DNA from: Bacteroidales bacterium
GTDB taxonomy: Bacteria; Bacteroidota; Bacteroidia; Bacteroidales; UBA3824
Length of the DNA stretch: 32,104 bases
Reading direction: 5' to 3'
NCBI GenBank assembly: GCA_017544805.1
Contig: JAFYDK010000078.1
Coordinates: 1 to 32,104 of the forward strand
The notes under the pieces are model-generated. The model searched no databases, was not told the origin of the DNA, and saw only the letters and a list, made by a program, of their open reading frames with translations. The position numbers and the translations under genes were made by a program. This document shows, piece after piece, positions 1 to 7,743 of this stretch. The first letter of the stretch is position 1. Every line of letters starts with the position of its first letter.

Positions 1-1057
1 GGAGGAGATGCGTGATGGTCTTGTTTGTTACGAAATCATTGATTTAAAGACCAATGAGTCAAAACTTTTGAATTTCGGACAAGAAACTTATGCTGCTTGG
101 ACTGGTTATAATCCGGAGGCAAAATCCAAAACTTTCCGTTATGGTTATTCGTCGTTCAACACGCCTAACTCCGTGATTGAATATGATTTACAAACTGACG
201 AAAAGAAAATCTTAAAACAGGATTCTGTTCCTACTTTCAATAAAGACAAATACGATGTCAAACGCATTCATGTTACGGTAAGGGACGGCGTAAAAGTCCC
301 CGTATCAATACTTTACAAAAAAGATGCAACTCTCCAAGGCGGTGATAATCTTATGTTGCTTTATGCTTACGGTGCATACGGATTGAGCGAGGAGGACAAC
401 TTTTTCAGAAGTATTTTTTCGCTTGTTGACAGAGGTTTTGTTTTTGCGTTAGCGCATATCAGAGGCGGCAGCGAATTAGGATATTCTTGGTATGAGGACG
501 GTAAACTTTTGAAAAAGAAAAATACTTTCAACGATTTTGTTGATGTCAGCAAGTTTTTGATTGATCAAAAGTATACTTCAGCGGACAAACTTTTTGCGCA
601 AGGCGGCTCGGCCGGTGGACTTTTAATGGGTGCAATCGTTAATTCCGACCCACAACTTTATAAAGGAGTGGTCGCTGAAGTGCCTTTCGTGGATGTTGTT
701 ACGACGATGTTGGACGAAAACATTCCGCTTACCGCCGGAGAATATGACGAATGGGGCAACCCTAACGATAAAGAATATTACGATTACATACTTTCGTATT
801 CGCCTTATGATAATGTTAAAGAACAGGATTATCCTTCAATGCTTGTTACGACGGGGCTTCATGATTCGCAAGTTCAGTATTGGGAACCTGCAAAATGGGT
901 CGCAAAACTTCGCGAAATGAAGACGGATGACAATCCTTTGTATCTGAAAACCAATATGAAAGCCGGTCATTCTGGTAGTAGCGGACGTTTTGAATCGCTC
1001 AAAGAAACGGCGTTAGTTTACACTTTTATATTAAGCACCGCAGGCATTAAGGAATAA
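1..1057 (+). CDS. ptrB: Oligopeptidase B (S9A serine peptidase), C-terminal catalytic part, 5' end outside window
   Basis: This is the C-terminal catalytic half of a prolyl-oligopeptidase-family serine peptidase. The reading frame is open to the left edge (first full codon at position 2), so the beta-propeller start lies outside. Counting from the Met at position 8, the alpha/beta-hydrolase triad is visible: Ser201 in GGSAGG, Asp286 in GLHDSQV and His321 in AGHSGSSG. The segments RGGSELGYSWYEDGK and TAGEYDEWGNP are typical of oligopeptidase B rather than of classical prolyl oligopeptidase (which has GGSNGG). Family members cleave short peptides after basic residues. No signal peptide can be judged because the N-terminus is missing. 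The stop codon overlaps the next start by one base (TAATG at 1055-1059), which suggests translational coupling with the exonuclease gene. The family call is firm; substrate preference is inferred from the family. Confidence 0.9.
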   Translation, partial: EEMRDGLVCYEIIDLKTNESKLLNFGQETYAAWTGYNPEAKSKTFRYGYSSFNTPNSVIEYDLQTDEKKILKQDSVPTFNKDKYDVKRIHVTVRDGVKVPVSILYKKDATLQGGDNLMLLYAYGAYGLSEEDNFFRSIFSLVDRGFVFALAHIRGGSELGYSWYEDGKLLKKKNTFNDFVDVSKFLIDQKYTSADKLFAQGGSAGGLLMGAIVNSDPQLYKGVVAEVPFVDVVTTMLDENIPLTAGEYDEWGNPNDKEYYDYILSYSPYDNVKEQDYPSMLVTTGLHDSQVQYWEPAKWVAKLREMKTDDNPLYLKTNMKAGHSGSSGRFESLKETALVYTFILSTAGIKE

Positions 1058-1638
1058 TGGATTACAAGCAGAACATAACAAACGAGGAACTTAACTCTCT
1101 GCCGCTCAAGGCTTTTGACAAAGAGATTCATTTGATAGATTCAATGGAACTTGTTGATCAGGCCTCGGAATATCTAAAGCAACAGGATATTTTGGGTTTT
1201 GACACCGAGACTAAACCGAGTTTTTTCAAAGGGCAAAAAAATAAGGTTGCTCTTTTGCAACTTTCAACGGAGGATCATGCTTTTTTGATAAGGACTTGTA
1301 AAATCGGTTTGCCTAAATCTATTGCAGATGTTTTGTCCGATGAAAATATTATCAAAGCCGGTGTTGCTATCCGCGACGATATTAGGGCGTTGCAAAAATG
1401 GCGGCAATTTGAGCCGGGCGGTTTCGTTGAACTTGCAAATTTAGCAAAGGAAAAATATTCAATTCAGGATTCGGGATTGAAAAAACTTTGCGGCATTTTG
1501 TTAGGTTTTAGGATTTCAAAAGCGCAGCAACTTTCAAACTGGGAAGAAAACGTTTTGCGTCATAGTCAGATGGTTTATGGTGCAACCGATGCTTGGGCGG
1601 GATTGAAAGTTTTTAAACAATTATACAGCGTGGAATAA
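1057..1638 (+). CDS. 3'-5' exonuclease, DEDDy/RNase D-like fold
   Basis: A 193-residue single-domain exonuclease of the DEDD superfamily. The DxE motif is at Asp49 and Glu51 (GFDTETKPSF). A second conserved Asp lies in AGVAIRDDIRAL. The last motif YGATDA has the Y-x3-D spacing of the DEDDy subgroup. Members are two-metal-ion nucleases trimming 3' ends of RNA or DNA; without HRDC domains this resembles the short stand-alone 3'-5' exonuclease proteins common in Bacteroidota (RNase D or WRN-exonuclease-like). The ATG is shared with the stop codon of the upstream peptidase gene, so the two are probably co-transcribed, though no functional link is obvious. A strong hairpin terminator follows directly. 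Exonuclease activity is well supported; the natural substrate is unknown. Confidence 0.85.
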   Translation: MDYKQNITNEELNSLPLKAFDKEIHLIDSMELVDQASEYLKQQDILGFDTETKPSFFKGQKNKVALLQLSTEDHAFLIRTCKIGLPKSIADVLSDENIIKAGVAIRDDIRALQKWRQFEPGGFVELANLAKEKYSIQDSGLKKLCGILLGFRISKAQQLSNWEENVLRHSQMVYGATDAWAGLKVFKQLYSVE

Positions 1639-1642
1639 AAAC

Positions 1643-1675
1643 AAAAAAGAGTCGTAATTTTTGCGGCTCTTTTTT
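1643..1675 (+). terminator. Rho-independent terminator after exonuclease gene
   Basis: Inverted repeat with arms AAAAAAGAGTCG and CGGCTCTTTTTT (one G-T wobble) around a short AT loop, ending in a T tract. It lies just after the stop at 1638 and before the galK promoter. Confidence 0.8.
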
Positions 1676-1696
1676 ATTTTTATGAAATTTTTAGTG

Positions 1697-1725
1697 TTTG
1701 ATTTTGAAAATTTTTTTTACCTTTG
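1697..1725 (+). promoter_or_regulatory. Bacteroidetes-type promoter for galK operon
   Basis: TACCTTTG at 1718-1725 matches the -7 consensus TAnnTTTG. A TTTG at 1697-1700 lies 17 nt upstream, slightly short of the usual spacing of about 19-21 nt. The start codon at 1762 is 36 nt downstream. Confidence 0.5.
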
Positions 1726-1761
1726 TTTCTGATAATAAACATAAAAAATTGGATTTAGATT

Positions 1762-2919
1762 ATGAATAAACAATTATTGGAAAAAATAACAGAAAAGTTT
1801 AAAGAGCTTTACGGTGTAGAACCGCTTTTGATACGTGCACCCGGAAGAATTAATCTTATCGGCGAACATACTGATTACAACGAAGGTTACGTTTTGCCTT
1901 GTGCTGTAAGTCCTGCAATTTATTTTGCAATGTCCAACCGCGAGGATGGAAAAGTTTGTTTAAATTCTTACGATTACGGTTCTTATTGTGAATTCAAAAT
2001 CGATCAAAAAGACCGCCCTAAAGAGCAGTGGGCATCTTATCTTTACGGAATTACGCAGATAATTCAGGAGAAGGGTTATAAAATTTCGGGTTTTAATTGC
2101 GTTTTCGGCGGTGATGTACCGGTTGGAGCGGGAATGTCAAGTTCGGCTGCTCTTGAAAGCGGTTTGTGCCTTGGAATTTCTCAGCTCAACAACCTCAATC
2201 TTGACAAAATGGAAATGGCGAAAATCGGTCAAAGGTCAGAACATGAATACGTTGGCGTAAAATGCGGTATCATGGATCAGTTTGCAAGCATTTTCGGAAA
2301 GCAAAACCATTGCGTCAGACTTGATTGCAGAAGTCTTAAATATGAGTATTCAAAACTCGAAATGAAAGATTATATTTTCGTTTTGACGGATTCCAAAGTA
2401 AAACATTCGTTAGCCTCAAGCGAGTACAATACACGTAGAGAGGAATGTGCTGCCGGTGTTAAAGCTATTCAGACTAAATTCCCGAATATCAATTCGTTGC
2501 GTGATGCAACAATAGAACAGTTGAATGCTGTTGTCGGTGAAATAACCGATACTGTTTACAACCGTTGCAAATACGTTATAGAAGAGGATTCTCGTGTTAT
2601 TGAAGCTTGCAACGCTCTTAATAACAACGATTTAGTAAAATTTGGAAATTTGCTTTATTTGTCTCACAACGGACTTTCTAAAATGTATGAAGTTTCATGC
2701 AAGGAACTTGATTTCTTAGTTGATCAAACGAAAAAAATGGATTACATTTTGGGTTCGAGAATGATGGGCGGCGGTTTCGGCGGTTGCACTTTGAGTCTTA
2801 TTAAAGCTGATAAACTTCAAGAATACAAATCGGTTATTGCTCCGCTATATAAAGAGAAATTCGGTATCGAATGTAAATTCTACGCTGCTACGGCCGAAGA
2901 CGGAACAGCGCTTGTTTAA
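1762..2919 (+). CDS. galK: Galactokinase
   Basis: A 385-residue GHMP-family kinase that phosphorylates galactose to galactose-1-phosphate with ATP in the cytoplasm (Leloir pathway). The galactokinase signature GRINLIGEHTDYNEGY is at about residues 28-43. The GHMP ATP-binding loop PVGAGMSSSAALE and the conserved segment GVKCGIMDQFAS with the catalytic-base Asp follow in order. The C-terminal GHMP motif is MMGGGFGGCTLSL. Length is normal for GalK. The ATG has a TAnnTTTG promoter box upstream and no Shine-Dalgarno sequence. It is the first gene of an apparent four-gene operon and is followed after 24 nt by a phosphohexomutase gene. galT, galE and galM are not in the window, so the rest of the pathway must be elsewhere. 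Confidence 0.95.
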   Translation: MNKQLLEKITEKFKELYGVEPLLIRAPGRINLIGEHTDYNEGYVLPCAVSPAIYFAMSNREDGKVCLNSYDYGSYCEFKIDQKDRPKEQWASYLYGITQIIQEKGYKISGFNCVFGGDVPVGAGMSSSAALESGLCLGISQLNNLNLDKMEMAKIGQRSEHEYVGVKCGIMDQFASIFGKQNHCVRLDCRSLKYEYSKLEMKDYIFVLTDSKVKHSLASSEYNTRREECAAGVKAIQTKFPNINSLRDATIEQLNAVVGEITDTVYNRCKYVIEEDSRVIEACNALNNNDLVKFGNLLYLSHNGLSKMYEVSCKELDFLVDQTKKMDYILGSRMMGGGFGGCTLSLIKADKLQEYKSVIAPLYKEKFGIECKFYAATAEDGTALV

Positions 2920-2943
2920 TTATTGATTTAAGAATTACTAAGA

Positions 2944-4290
2944 ATGAAAAACGCATTTCACGCATACGACATTAGGGGCGTATACAATAAGGATTTCAAC
3001 AAGGAGGACGTTTATAAAATCGGTTTTTTTATACCGCAACTCCTTGAAACAAACGAAGTTATTGTTGGTAGAGACGGCAGAAATTCCTCGCCTGAAATTC
3101 ACGATGCATTGTTAAGAGGTATTACTGATGCAGGGGCTGACGTTTATGACATCGGACTTTCAACAACGCCGATGGTTTATTTTGCGACTGCAAATTACGG
3201 TTTCAAAGCCGGAGTTCAGATTACCGCCTCGCACAATCCTAAGGAGTACAACGGATTGAAAATTTCGCGTACTAACGCTTTGCCCGTGGGTTATGATTCC
3301 GGACTTGATAAGTTGGAAAAACTTGCAACTGAAGGTGTTATAAAGGTTTCTGAAAAAAAAGGAAAAGTTATCGAAAAAAATATCAGAAAAGATTATATTG
3401 ATTTTCAGCAGAAATATTTGAAAGATTTTTCTAATTTGAAAGTCGGTGTTGATGTCTCTAACGGTGCGGCAAGCGTTATCATAAAGGATATTTGGAAGGA
3501 TAATTTTCTTTACATAAATGATAATCTTGACGGAAATTTCCCCGCGCACTCCCCGAATCCGTTAATGGAAGAAAACACTCAGCAAATCAGGGATTTAGTT
3601 AAAGAAAAAAATCTTGATTTAGGTTTGGTTTTTGACGGTGATGCCGACAGAGTTGTTTTTTCTGATGATAAAGGACGGCACGTAAAACCCGACTTGATAA
3701 TTGCTGTTATGGCTCAATATTTTTTGAGCGGTGATAAGCCTAAAGGTTTGGTTTTGGAGGACATCAGAACATCGAAATCGGTTGGAGAATACGTAGAAAA
3801 ATTCTCCGGCAAAATGGCGATGTGGAAAGTCGGAAGGGCTAATGCAGCTCCAAAGTTAAGAGAAATTGACGGAATTTATGGTGGAGAATTTGCCGGACAT
3901 TATTATTTTAAAGACTTTTTCTATTCTGATTCGGGAATTTTGGCTGCCTCCATCGTTCTTGGAATTGTTGCCGACCTTAAAAAACAAGGCAAAAAATTCT
4001 CCGATTTAATCGACGAAATCACGCATTATTATAATTCGGGCGAGATTAATTTCAAACTCGAGGACAAAAAAGGCGCGATGGAAAGAGTTAAAAAATTCTT
4101 TGTTGAAAAAGAAAAACCGACTGCTTTTTATGATTTTGACGGTTACAGAGTTGAATACAAGGATTGGTGGTTTAATATCAGAATGTCGAACACTGAACCA
4201 TATTTAAGACTCTTGTGCGAGGCCAAAACGCTTGATATGCTGGAAGATAAGGTTTCAGTTATAACTAAATTAATTAAGAATGAACAATAA
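2944..4290 (+). CDS. manB: Phosphomannomutase/phosphoglucomutase (alpha-D-phosphohexomutase)
   Basis: A 448-residue alpha-D-phosphohexomutase interconverting hexose-1- and hexose-6-phosphates (mannose and/or glucose). All four active-site blocks are visible. The N-terminal substrate region has HAYDIRGVY. The phosphoserine loop TASHNPKEYNG has Ser96. The Mg2+ loop FDGDADRVVF has Asp231, Asp233 and Asp235. The sugar-recognition loop is GGEFAGHYYF. The C-terminal phosphate-binding loop is RMSNTEPYLRL. GEFAGH resembles the GExSGH of dual PMM/PGM enzymes. It lies 24 nt behind galK and overlaps the next gene by 11 nt, consistent with an operon. A second, longer hexomutase lies at 15235-16971, so the two probably split the PMM and PGM roles. 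The mutase call is firm; substrate preference is inferred. Confidence 0.9.
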   Translation: MKNAFHAYDIRGVYNKDFNKEDVYKIGFFIPQLLETNEVIVGRDGRNSSPEIHDALLRGITDAGADVYDIGLSTTPMVYFATANYGFKAGVQITASHNPKEYNGLKISRTNALPVGYDSGLDKLEKLATEGVIKVSEKKGKVIEKNIRKDYIDFQQKYLKDFSNLKVGVDVSNGAASVIIKDIWKDNFLYINDNLDGNFPAHSPNPLMEENTQQIRDLVKEKNLDLGLVFDGDADRVVFSDDKGRHVKPDLIIAVMAQYFLSGDKPKGLVLEDIRTSKSVGEYVEKFSGKMAMWKVGRANAAPKLREIDGIYGGEFAGHYYFKDFFYSDSGILAASIVLGIVADLKKQGKKFSDLIDEITHYYNSGEINFKLEDKKGAMERVKKFFVEKEKPTAFYDFDGYRVEYKDWWFNIRMSNTEPYLRLLCEAKTLDMLEDKVSVITKLIKNEQ

Positions 4291-7174
4291 TTACGAACTT
4301 ATTTCAAAGCAAAAATTAAAGGATATAAATTGTGAAGGATATTATTTCGTTCACAAAAAAACGGGTGCAAAAATCATAAAAATTGCCGGTGATTATCCTA
4401 ACAAAACGTTTTGTATTTCGTTCAAAACCATTCCTTATGACGATTCAGGATTGCCGCATATCATGGAACATTCAGTCCTGAACGGTTCAAAAAAGTACCC
4501 CGTAAAAAGTCCGTTTGACGAACTTTTAAGGGGTTCGCTTTACACGTTTTTGAATGCGATGACGGCGGAAAATTTTACGATGTTTCCATGCGCAAGTATG
4601 AACGAGAAAGATTATTTCAATCTGATGGACGTTTATCTTGACGCAGTTTTCAATCCGCTCATTTACAGCGACAAACGCATTTTAAAACAAGAGGGTTGGA
4701 GAATTTTGTTGAAAGATAAAAACGACGAGCCGCAATATACGGGCGTTGTTTACAACGAAATGAAAGGTGCATTCAGCGATCCACAGACTCTTCTGTGTTA
4801 CAATATTTTAGGAAATTTGTTTCCTGATAATTGTTACGGCTGCTGTTCGGGCGGTGATCCTGAAAAAATTCCAACTCTAACGCAGGAGAATTTTGAAAAG
4901 TTTCATAAAAAATATTATCACCCCGAAAACGCTTATATTTACTTTTTCGGTGACGCTGATTTGGACAAGGAACTTGACTTGTTAGACAAGAATTATCTCT
5001 CTAAATATGAGAGAATTAACGCTGATTATGACATTCCTTTCCAAAAGCCTTTTAAGACGCAAAAAAAACTTAAAACTTTTTATCCTGCCTCTGAAGGTTT
5101 AACGCCTGAGACCGACAGTTATTTGACATACAGTTTGGTTATGGGTAAAAACACTGATTATGAGGAAGTTTTGGCGGCAGGAATTTTGGGCGAGGTTTTA
5201 ATCGGACAAGAATCCGGCGTTTTGCGTCAGGAATATGTCAAAGTGGGTTTAGGTGCGGAAATCGCTCATTGGCTCGAACCCTCGCAGCAGCCTGTTTTTA
5301 CGGTGATTTCATATAACAGCAATGCTCAGGGCATTGATAAATTCAAGGAGACCGTTGAAAGAGTTTTTAAGGAAACTTCTGAAAAAGGCGTTGATAAGCA
5401 GACACTTGAAGCTGTTTTGAATCGTATGGAATTTCATTATCGGGAGTTTGCTGATGCGCAGCTTGGAATGAAACTGCTTCAAGGCGCGATGTATTATTGG
5501 GTTGCGGGTGCTGACCCGTTTGATTCAATGAAAATATGCGAAACCTTTGACGATTTGCGCAAAAAAATTACCACAGGATTTTTAACGGAAGTTTTAAAGA
5601 AATATTTCGTTGATAATCCACATTCTTTGTTGATGTGTTTTTCACCGAAAGAGGGTTTGGAACAAGAGGCGGAAGAACAATGCAGAAAGAAGTTAAATGA
5701 TTATGTTTCAACACTTTCCGATGAAGAAAAAGATGCGTTGATTGAAGAAAACAAGGCGTTGGAAAAGTTTATGAACACTCCTGACGACCCCGAAAAACTG
5801 AAATGTATTCCGCATCTTGAAAAATCTGATTTGGAAACCAAAGAAAAAGATTACCAAGTAAAAGTCAAGGACTTAAACGATTTTAAAACAATAAGATATG
5901 AGGCTTTTACTAACGAAATTGTTTATACGACTTTCAAATTTTCGCTGAAAGTTCTTGATTTTGAACTTTTGCCGTATGCGGCTCTTTTAGCTGACGTTTT
6001 GGATTATCTTTCAAGCGAAAAATATGGTTTTGAGGAGTTTGACAATTTGCAAAAAAAATACACGGGAAATTTTTCAACGCAAACTGCAACTTATTGCAAA
6101 GTTGTTGATAATAAGCGAATTGCTGTTTCTGAATTTAAGATTCTGACGAAATATTTAACCAAAAATACTTCCGAGGTTTTTGACCTTTTGGAACAGCTCG
6201 TTATTCATTCTGTTATTGATGATAAACCCCGTTTAAAGGAGCTTATCTCGAGAATTTATTGTCAGATGAAAAACAGTCTTGATTCCGACCCGTATTCTGC
6301 GGTAAGGGACAGAGTGGAATCGTATTTTACAATTGATGCTCTGATTGACGAGTATTTAGAAGGTTTTGACCATTACTTCTTCCTTAAAAATTTGGACGAG
6401 AATTTTGAGGCTTTGTCCGATGAAATTATCGCTAAATTAAAAGAGGTTAAAGATTTGATTTTCAGAAGTTCTAATCTGACGGTTACCGTAACTTGCGGCG
6501 CAGAAGATTATCCCGAATTTGAGAAAAATTGCATAGATTTTGCATCAAAATTAAACCACGAAAAACTTCGGGAAAAAACTTGGGACATAAAACCCGAAAT
6601 CAAAAACGAGGCGTTTATTGCACAGTCTAAGGTTCAGTACGTTTTTAGAGCCGGGGATATGTTAACGCCTGATTTTCAGTACAAAGGACAGAGCATAGTT
6701 TTGAGGAAAATACTTTCATCGGATTATCTTCAAAACAATGTTAGGGTTCAAGGCGGGGCTTACGGTAGTTGGTTTTCTACCTCTGATGACGGTTATTGGT
6801 GTTTTGCCTCGTACCGTGATCCTAATCTTGAAAGGACGTTGGATGTTTATGCCAAAGCCGCTGACTATTGTGAAAACTTTTCCGCCGACGATGATTCGAT
6901 TTTGAAATACATTATCGGAACGCTTTCGGGCGAGGATCGTCCGCTGACGGTAAAACAAGAAGGCGGCATAGCGGTAAGGCGCTATCTGACGGGTATTACA
7001 TTTGAAGAGGTTCAAAAAGAGAGAAACGAGATTTTGAATTGTACGGTTGAGGACATCAGAGGTTTTGCAAAAGATTTAAGATTTCTGATAAAAACAGGTG
7101 CTGTTTGTGTACTCGGCTCTCAGGATAAGATCATGGAAAACAAACATTTATTCAAAAACATAATTAAACTTTAA
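4280..7174 (+). CDS. M16C zinc metallopeptidase (presequence-protease-like)
   Basis: A 964-residue peptidase of the M16 (insulinase/pitrilysin) family, with the length and layout of the M16C or PreP group: two pseudo-symmetric halves joined by an M16C-associated region. The inverted zinc motif HxxEH is His60, Glu63 and His64 (GLPHIMEHSVLNG); the third zinc ligand is Glu160 in YNEMKGAF. The C-terminal half (about residues 540-960) is the non-catalytic repeat and has no HxxEH. M16C enzymes degrade unfolded oligopeptides inside a closed chamber. No signal peptide is seen, so the enzyme is probably cytoplasmic. The ATG lies inside the end of the preceding mutase gene (11-nt overlap), which indicates translational coupling, and a lipoprotein gene follows after 5 nt. 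Confidence 0.9.
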   Translation: MNNNYELISKQKLKDINCEGYYFVHKKTGAKIIKIAGDYPNKTFCISFKTIPYDDSGLPHIMEHSVLNGSKKYPVKSPFDELLRGSLYTFLNAMTAENFTMFPCASMNEKDYFNLMDVYLDAVFNPLIYSDKRILKQEGWRILLKDKNDEPQYTGVVYNEMKGAFSDPQTLLCYNILGNLFPDNCYGCCSGGDPEKIPTLTQENFEKFHKKYYHPENAYIYFFGDADLDKELDLLDKNYLSKYERINADYDIPFQKPFKTQKKLKTFYPASEGLTPETDSYLTYSLVMGKNTDYEEVLAAGILGEVLIGQESGVLRQEYVKVGLGAEIAHWLEPSQQPVFTVISYNSNAQGIDKFKETVERVFKETSEKGVDKQTLEAVLNRMEFHYREFADAQLGMKLLQGAMYYWVAGADPFDSMKICETFDDLRKKITTGFLTEVLKKYFVDNPHSLLMCFSPKEGLEQEAEEQCRKKLNDYVSTLSDEEKDALIEENKALEKFMNTPDDPEKLKCIPHLEKSDLETKEKDYQVKVKDLNDFKTIRYEAFTNEIVYTTFKFSLKVLDFELLPYAALLADVLDYLSSEKYGFEEFDNLQKKYTGNFSTQTATYCKVVDNKRIAVSEFKILTKYLTKNTSEVFDLLEQLVIHSVIDDKPRLKELISRIYCQMKNSLDSDPYSAVRDRVESYFTIDALIDEYLEGFDHYFFLKNLDENFEALSDEIIAKLKEVKDLIFRSSNLTVTVTCGAEDYPEFEKNCIDFASKLNHEKLREKTWDIKPEIKNEAFIAQSKVQYVFRAGDMLTPDFQYKGQSIVLRKILSSDYLQNNVRVQGGAYGSWFSTSDDGYWCFASYRDPNLERTLDVYAKAADYCENFSADDDSILKYIIGTLSGEDRPLTVKQEGGIAVRRYLTGITFEEVQKERNEILNCTVEDIRGFAKDLRFLIKTGAVCVLGSQDKIMENKHLFKNIIKL

Positions 7175-7179
7175 GGACT

Positions 7180-7650
7180 ATGAAGAGATTATTCTTAATT
7201 GTTTTGACGATGGTTTCGATTTTTGCGTTGCCATCTTGCGAAGGAGATCCCGGACCCCGCGGACCGGCAGGAAGAGACGGTGAAGATGGTGTGGTTTTTT
7301 ACCGCAAGGATGAGTATGAGGTACTTCAAAAAGATTGGAAAGAGGCCGAATTTAACGGTTCTAAGTACTTTAGATACGAATTTGAATATCCGGAATTAAC
7401 AGAAACCATGTGCGACATCGGCATTGTTAATGCCTATATTTTGATTGATGATGATGTAACTTATCAGCGTCAATTACCGGCTACAAACGCTTATAATGTG
7501 GAAACTGAGGAAGGTCAGAGTTATTTTTACACAACGGTAATTGATTATGAATATGCTCCGGGTGTGATAACGTTTTATGTTACGAACTCGGATTTTAGCG
7601 TTGATAAAAAACCAGAAGATATGCGCTTTAGAGTGATAACACATTATTAG
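7180..7650 (+). CDS. Small lipoprotein with collagen-like Gly-x-y stretch
   Basis: A 156-residue predicted lipoprotein. The signal peptide MKRLFLIVLTMVSIFALPSC has a lipobox (LPSC) with Cys20 as the lipidation site. Directly after it comes a five-triplet collagen-like run, GDPGPRGPAGRDGED (residues 22-36), followed by a globular part of about 115 residues rich in Tyr, Glu and Asp. Such short Gly-x-y runs after the lipid anchor are known from Bacteroidota lipoproteins; whether so short a run trimerises is uncertain. The start lies 5 nt after the M16C stop, so it is the last gene of the galK operon, and a strong terminator follows. The C-terminal part is not recognised, and no function is assigned. 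Confidence 0.75.
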   Translation: MKRLFLIVLTMVSIFALPSCEGDPGPRGPAGRDGEDGVVFYRKDEYEVLQKDWKEAEFNGSKYFRYEFEYPELTETMCDIGIVNAYILIDDDVTYQRQLPATNAYNVETEEGQSYFYTTVIDYEYAPGVITFYVTNSDFSVDKKPEDMRFRVITHY

Positions 7651-7666
7651 CATTATTAACAATTTT

Positions 7667-7700
7667 TAGGGGCGGTAATTTTTTCCGCCCTTTTCTTTTT
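7667..7700 (+). terminator. Rho-independent terminator of galK operon
   Basis: GGGCGG and CCGCCC arms around an AT-rich loop, followed by TTTTCTTTTT. It closes the operon 1762-7650. Confidence 0.8.
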
Positions 7701-7713
7701 GGTGTTTTTTTTA

Positions 7714-7721
7714 TAATTTTG
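7714..7721 (+). promoter_or_regulatory. -7 promoter box for Ca2+-ATPase gene
   Basis: TAATTTTG matches TAnnTTTG and lies 22 nt before the ATG at 7744, which is the usual distance in this window. Only a T-rich stretch, without an exact TTTG, is present at the -33 position. Confidence 0.55.
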
Positions 7722-7743
7722 TCATTGAAAAAAATACAAAAAA

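Noticed and set aside
3160..3549. A 129-codon minus-strand frame
   Set aside because: Antisense shadow of the phosphohexomutase gene, which has all family motifs.
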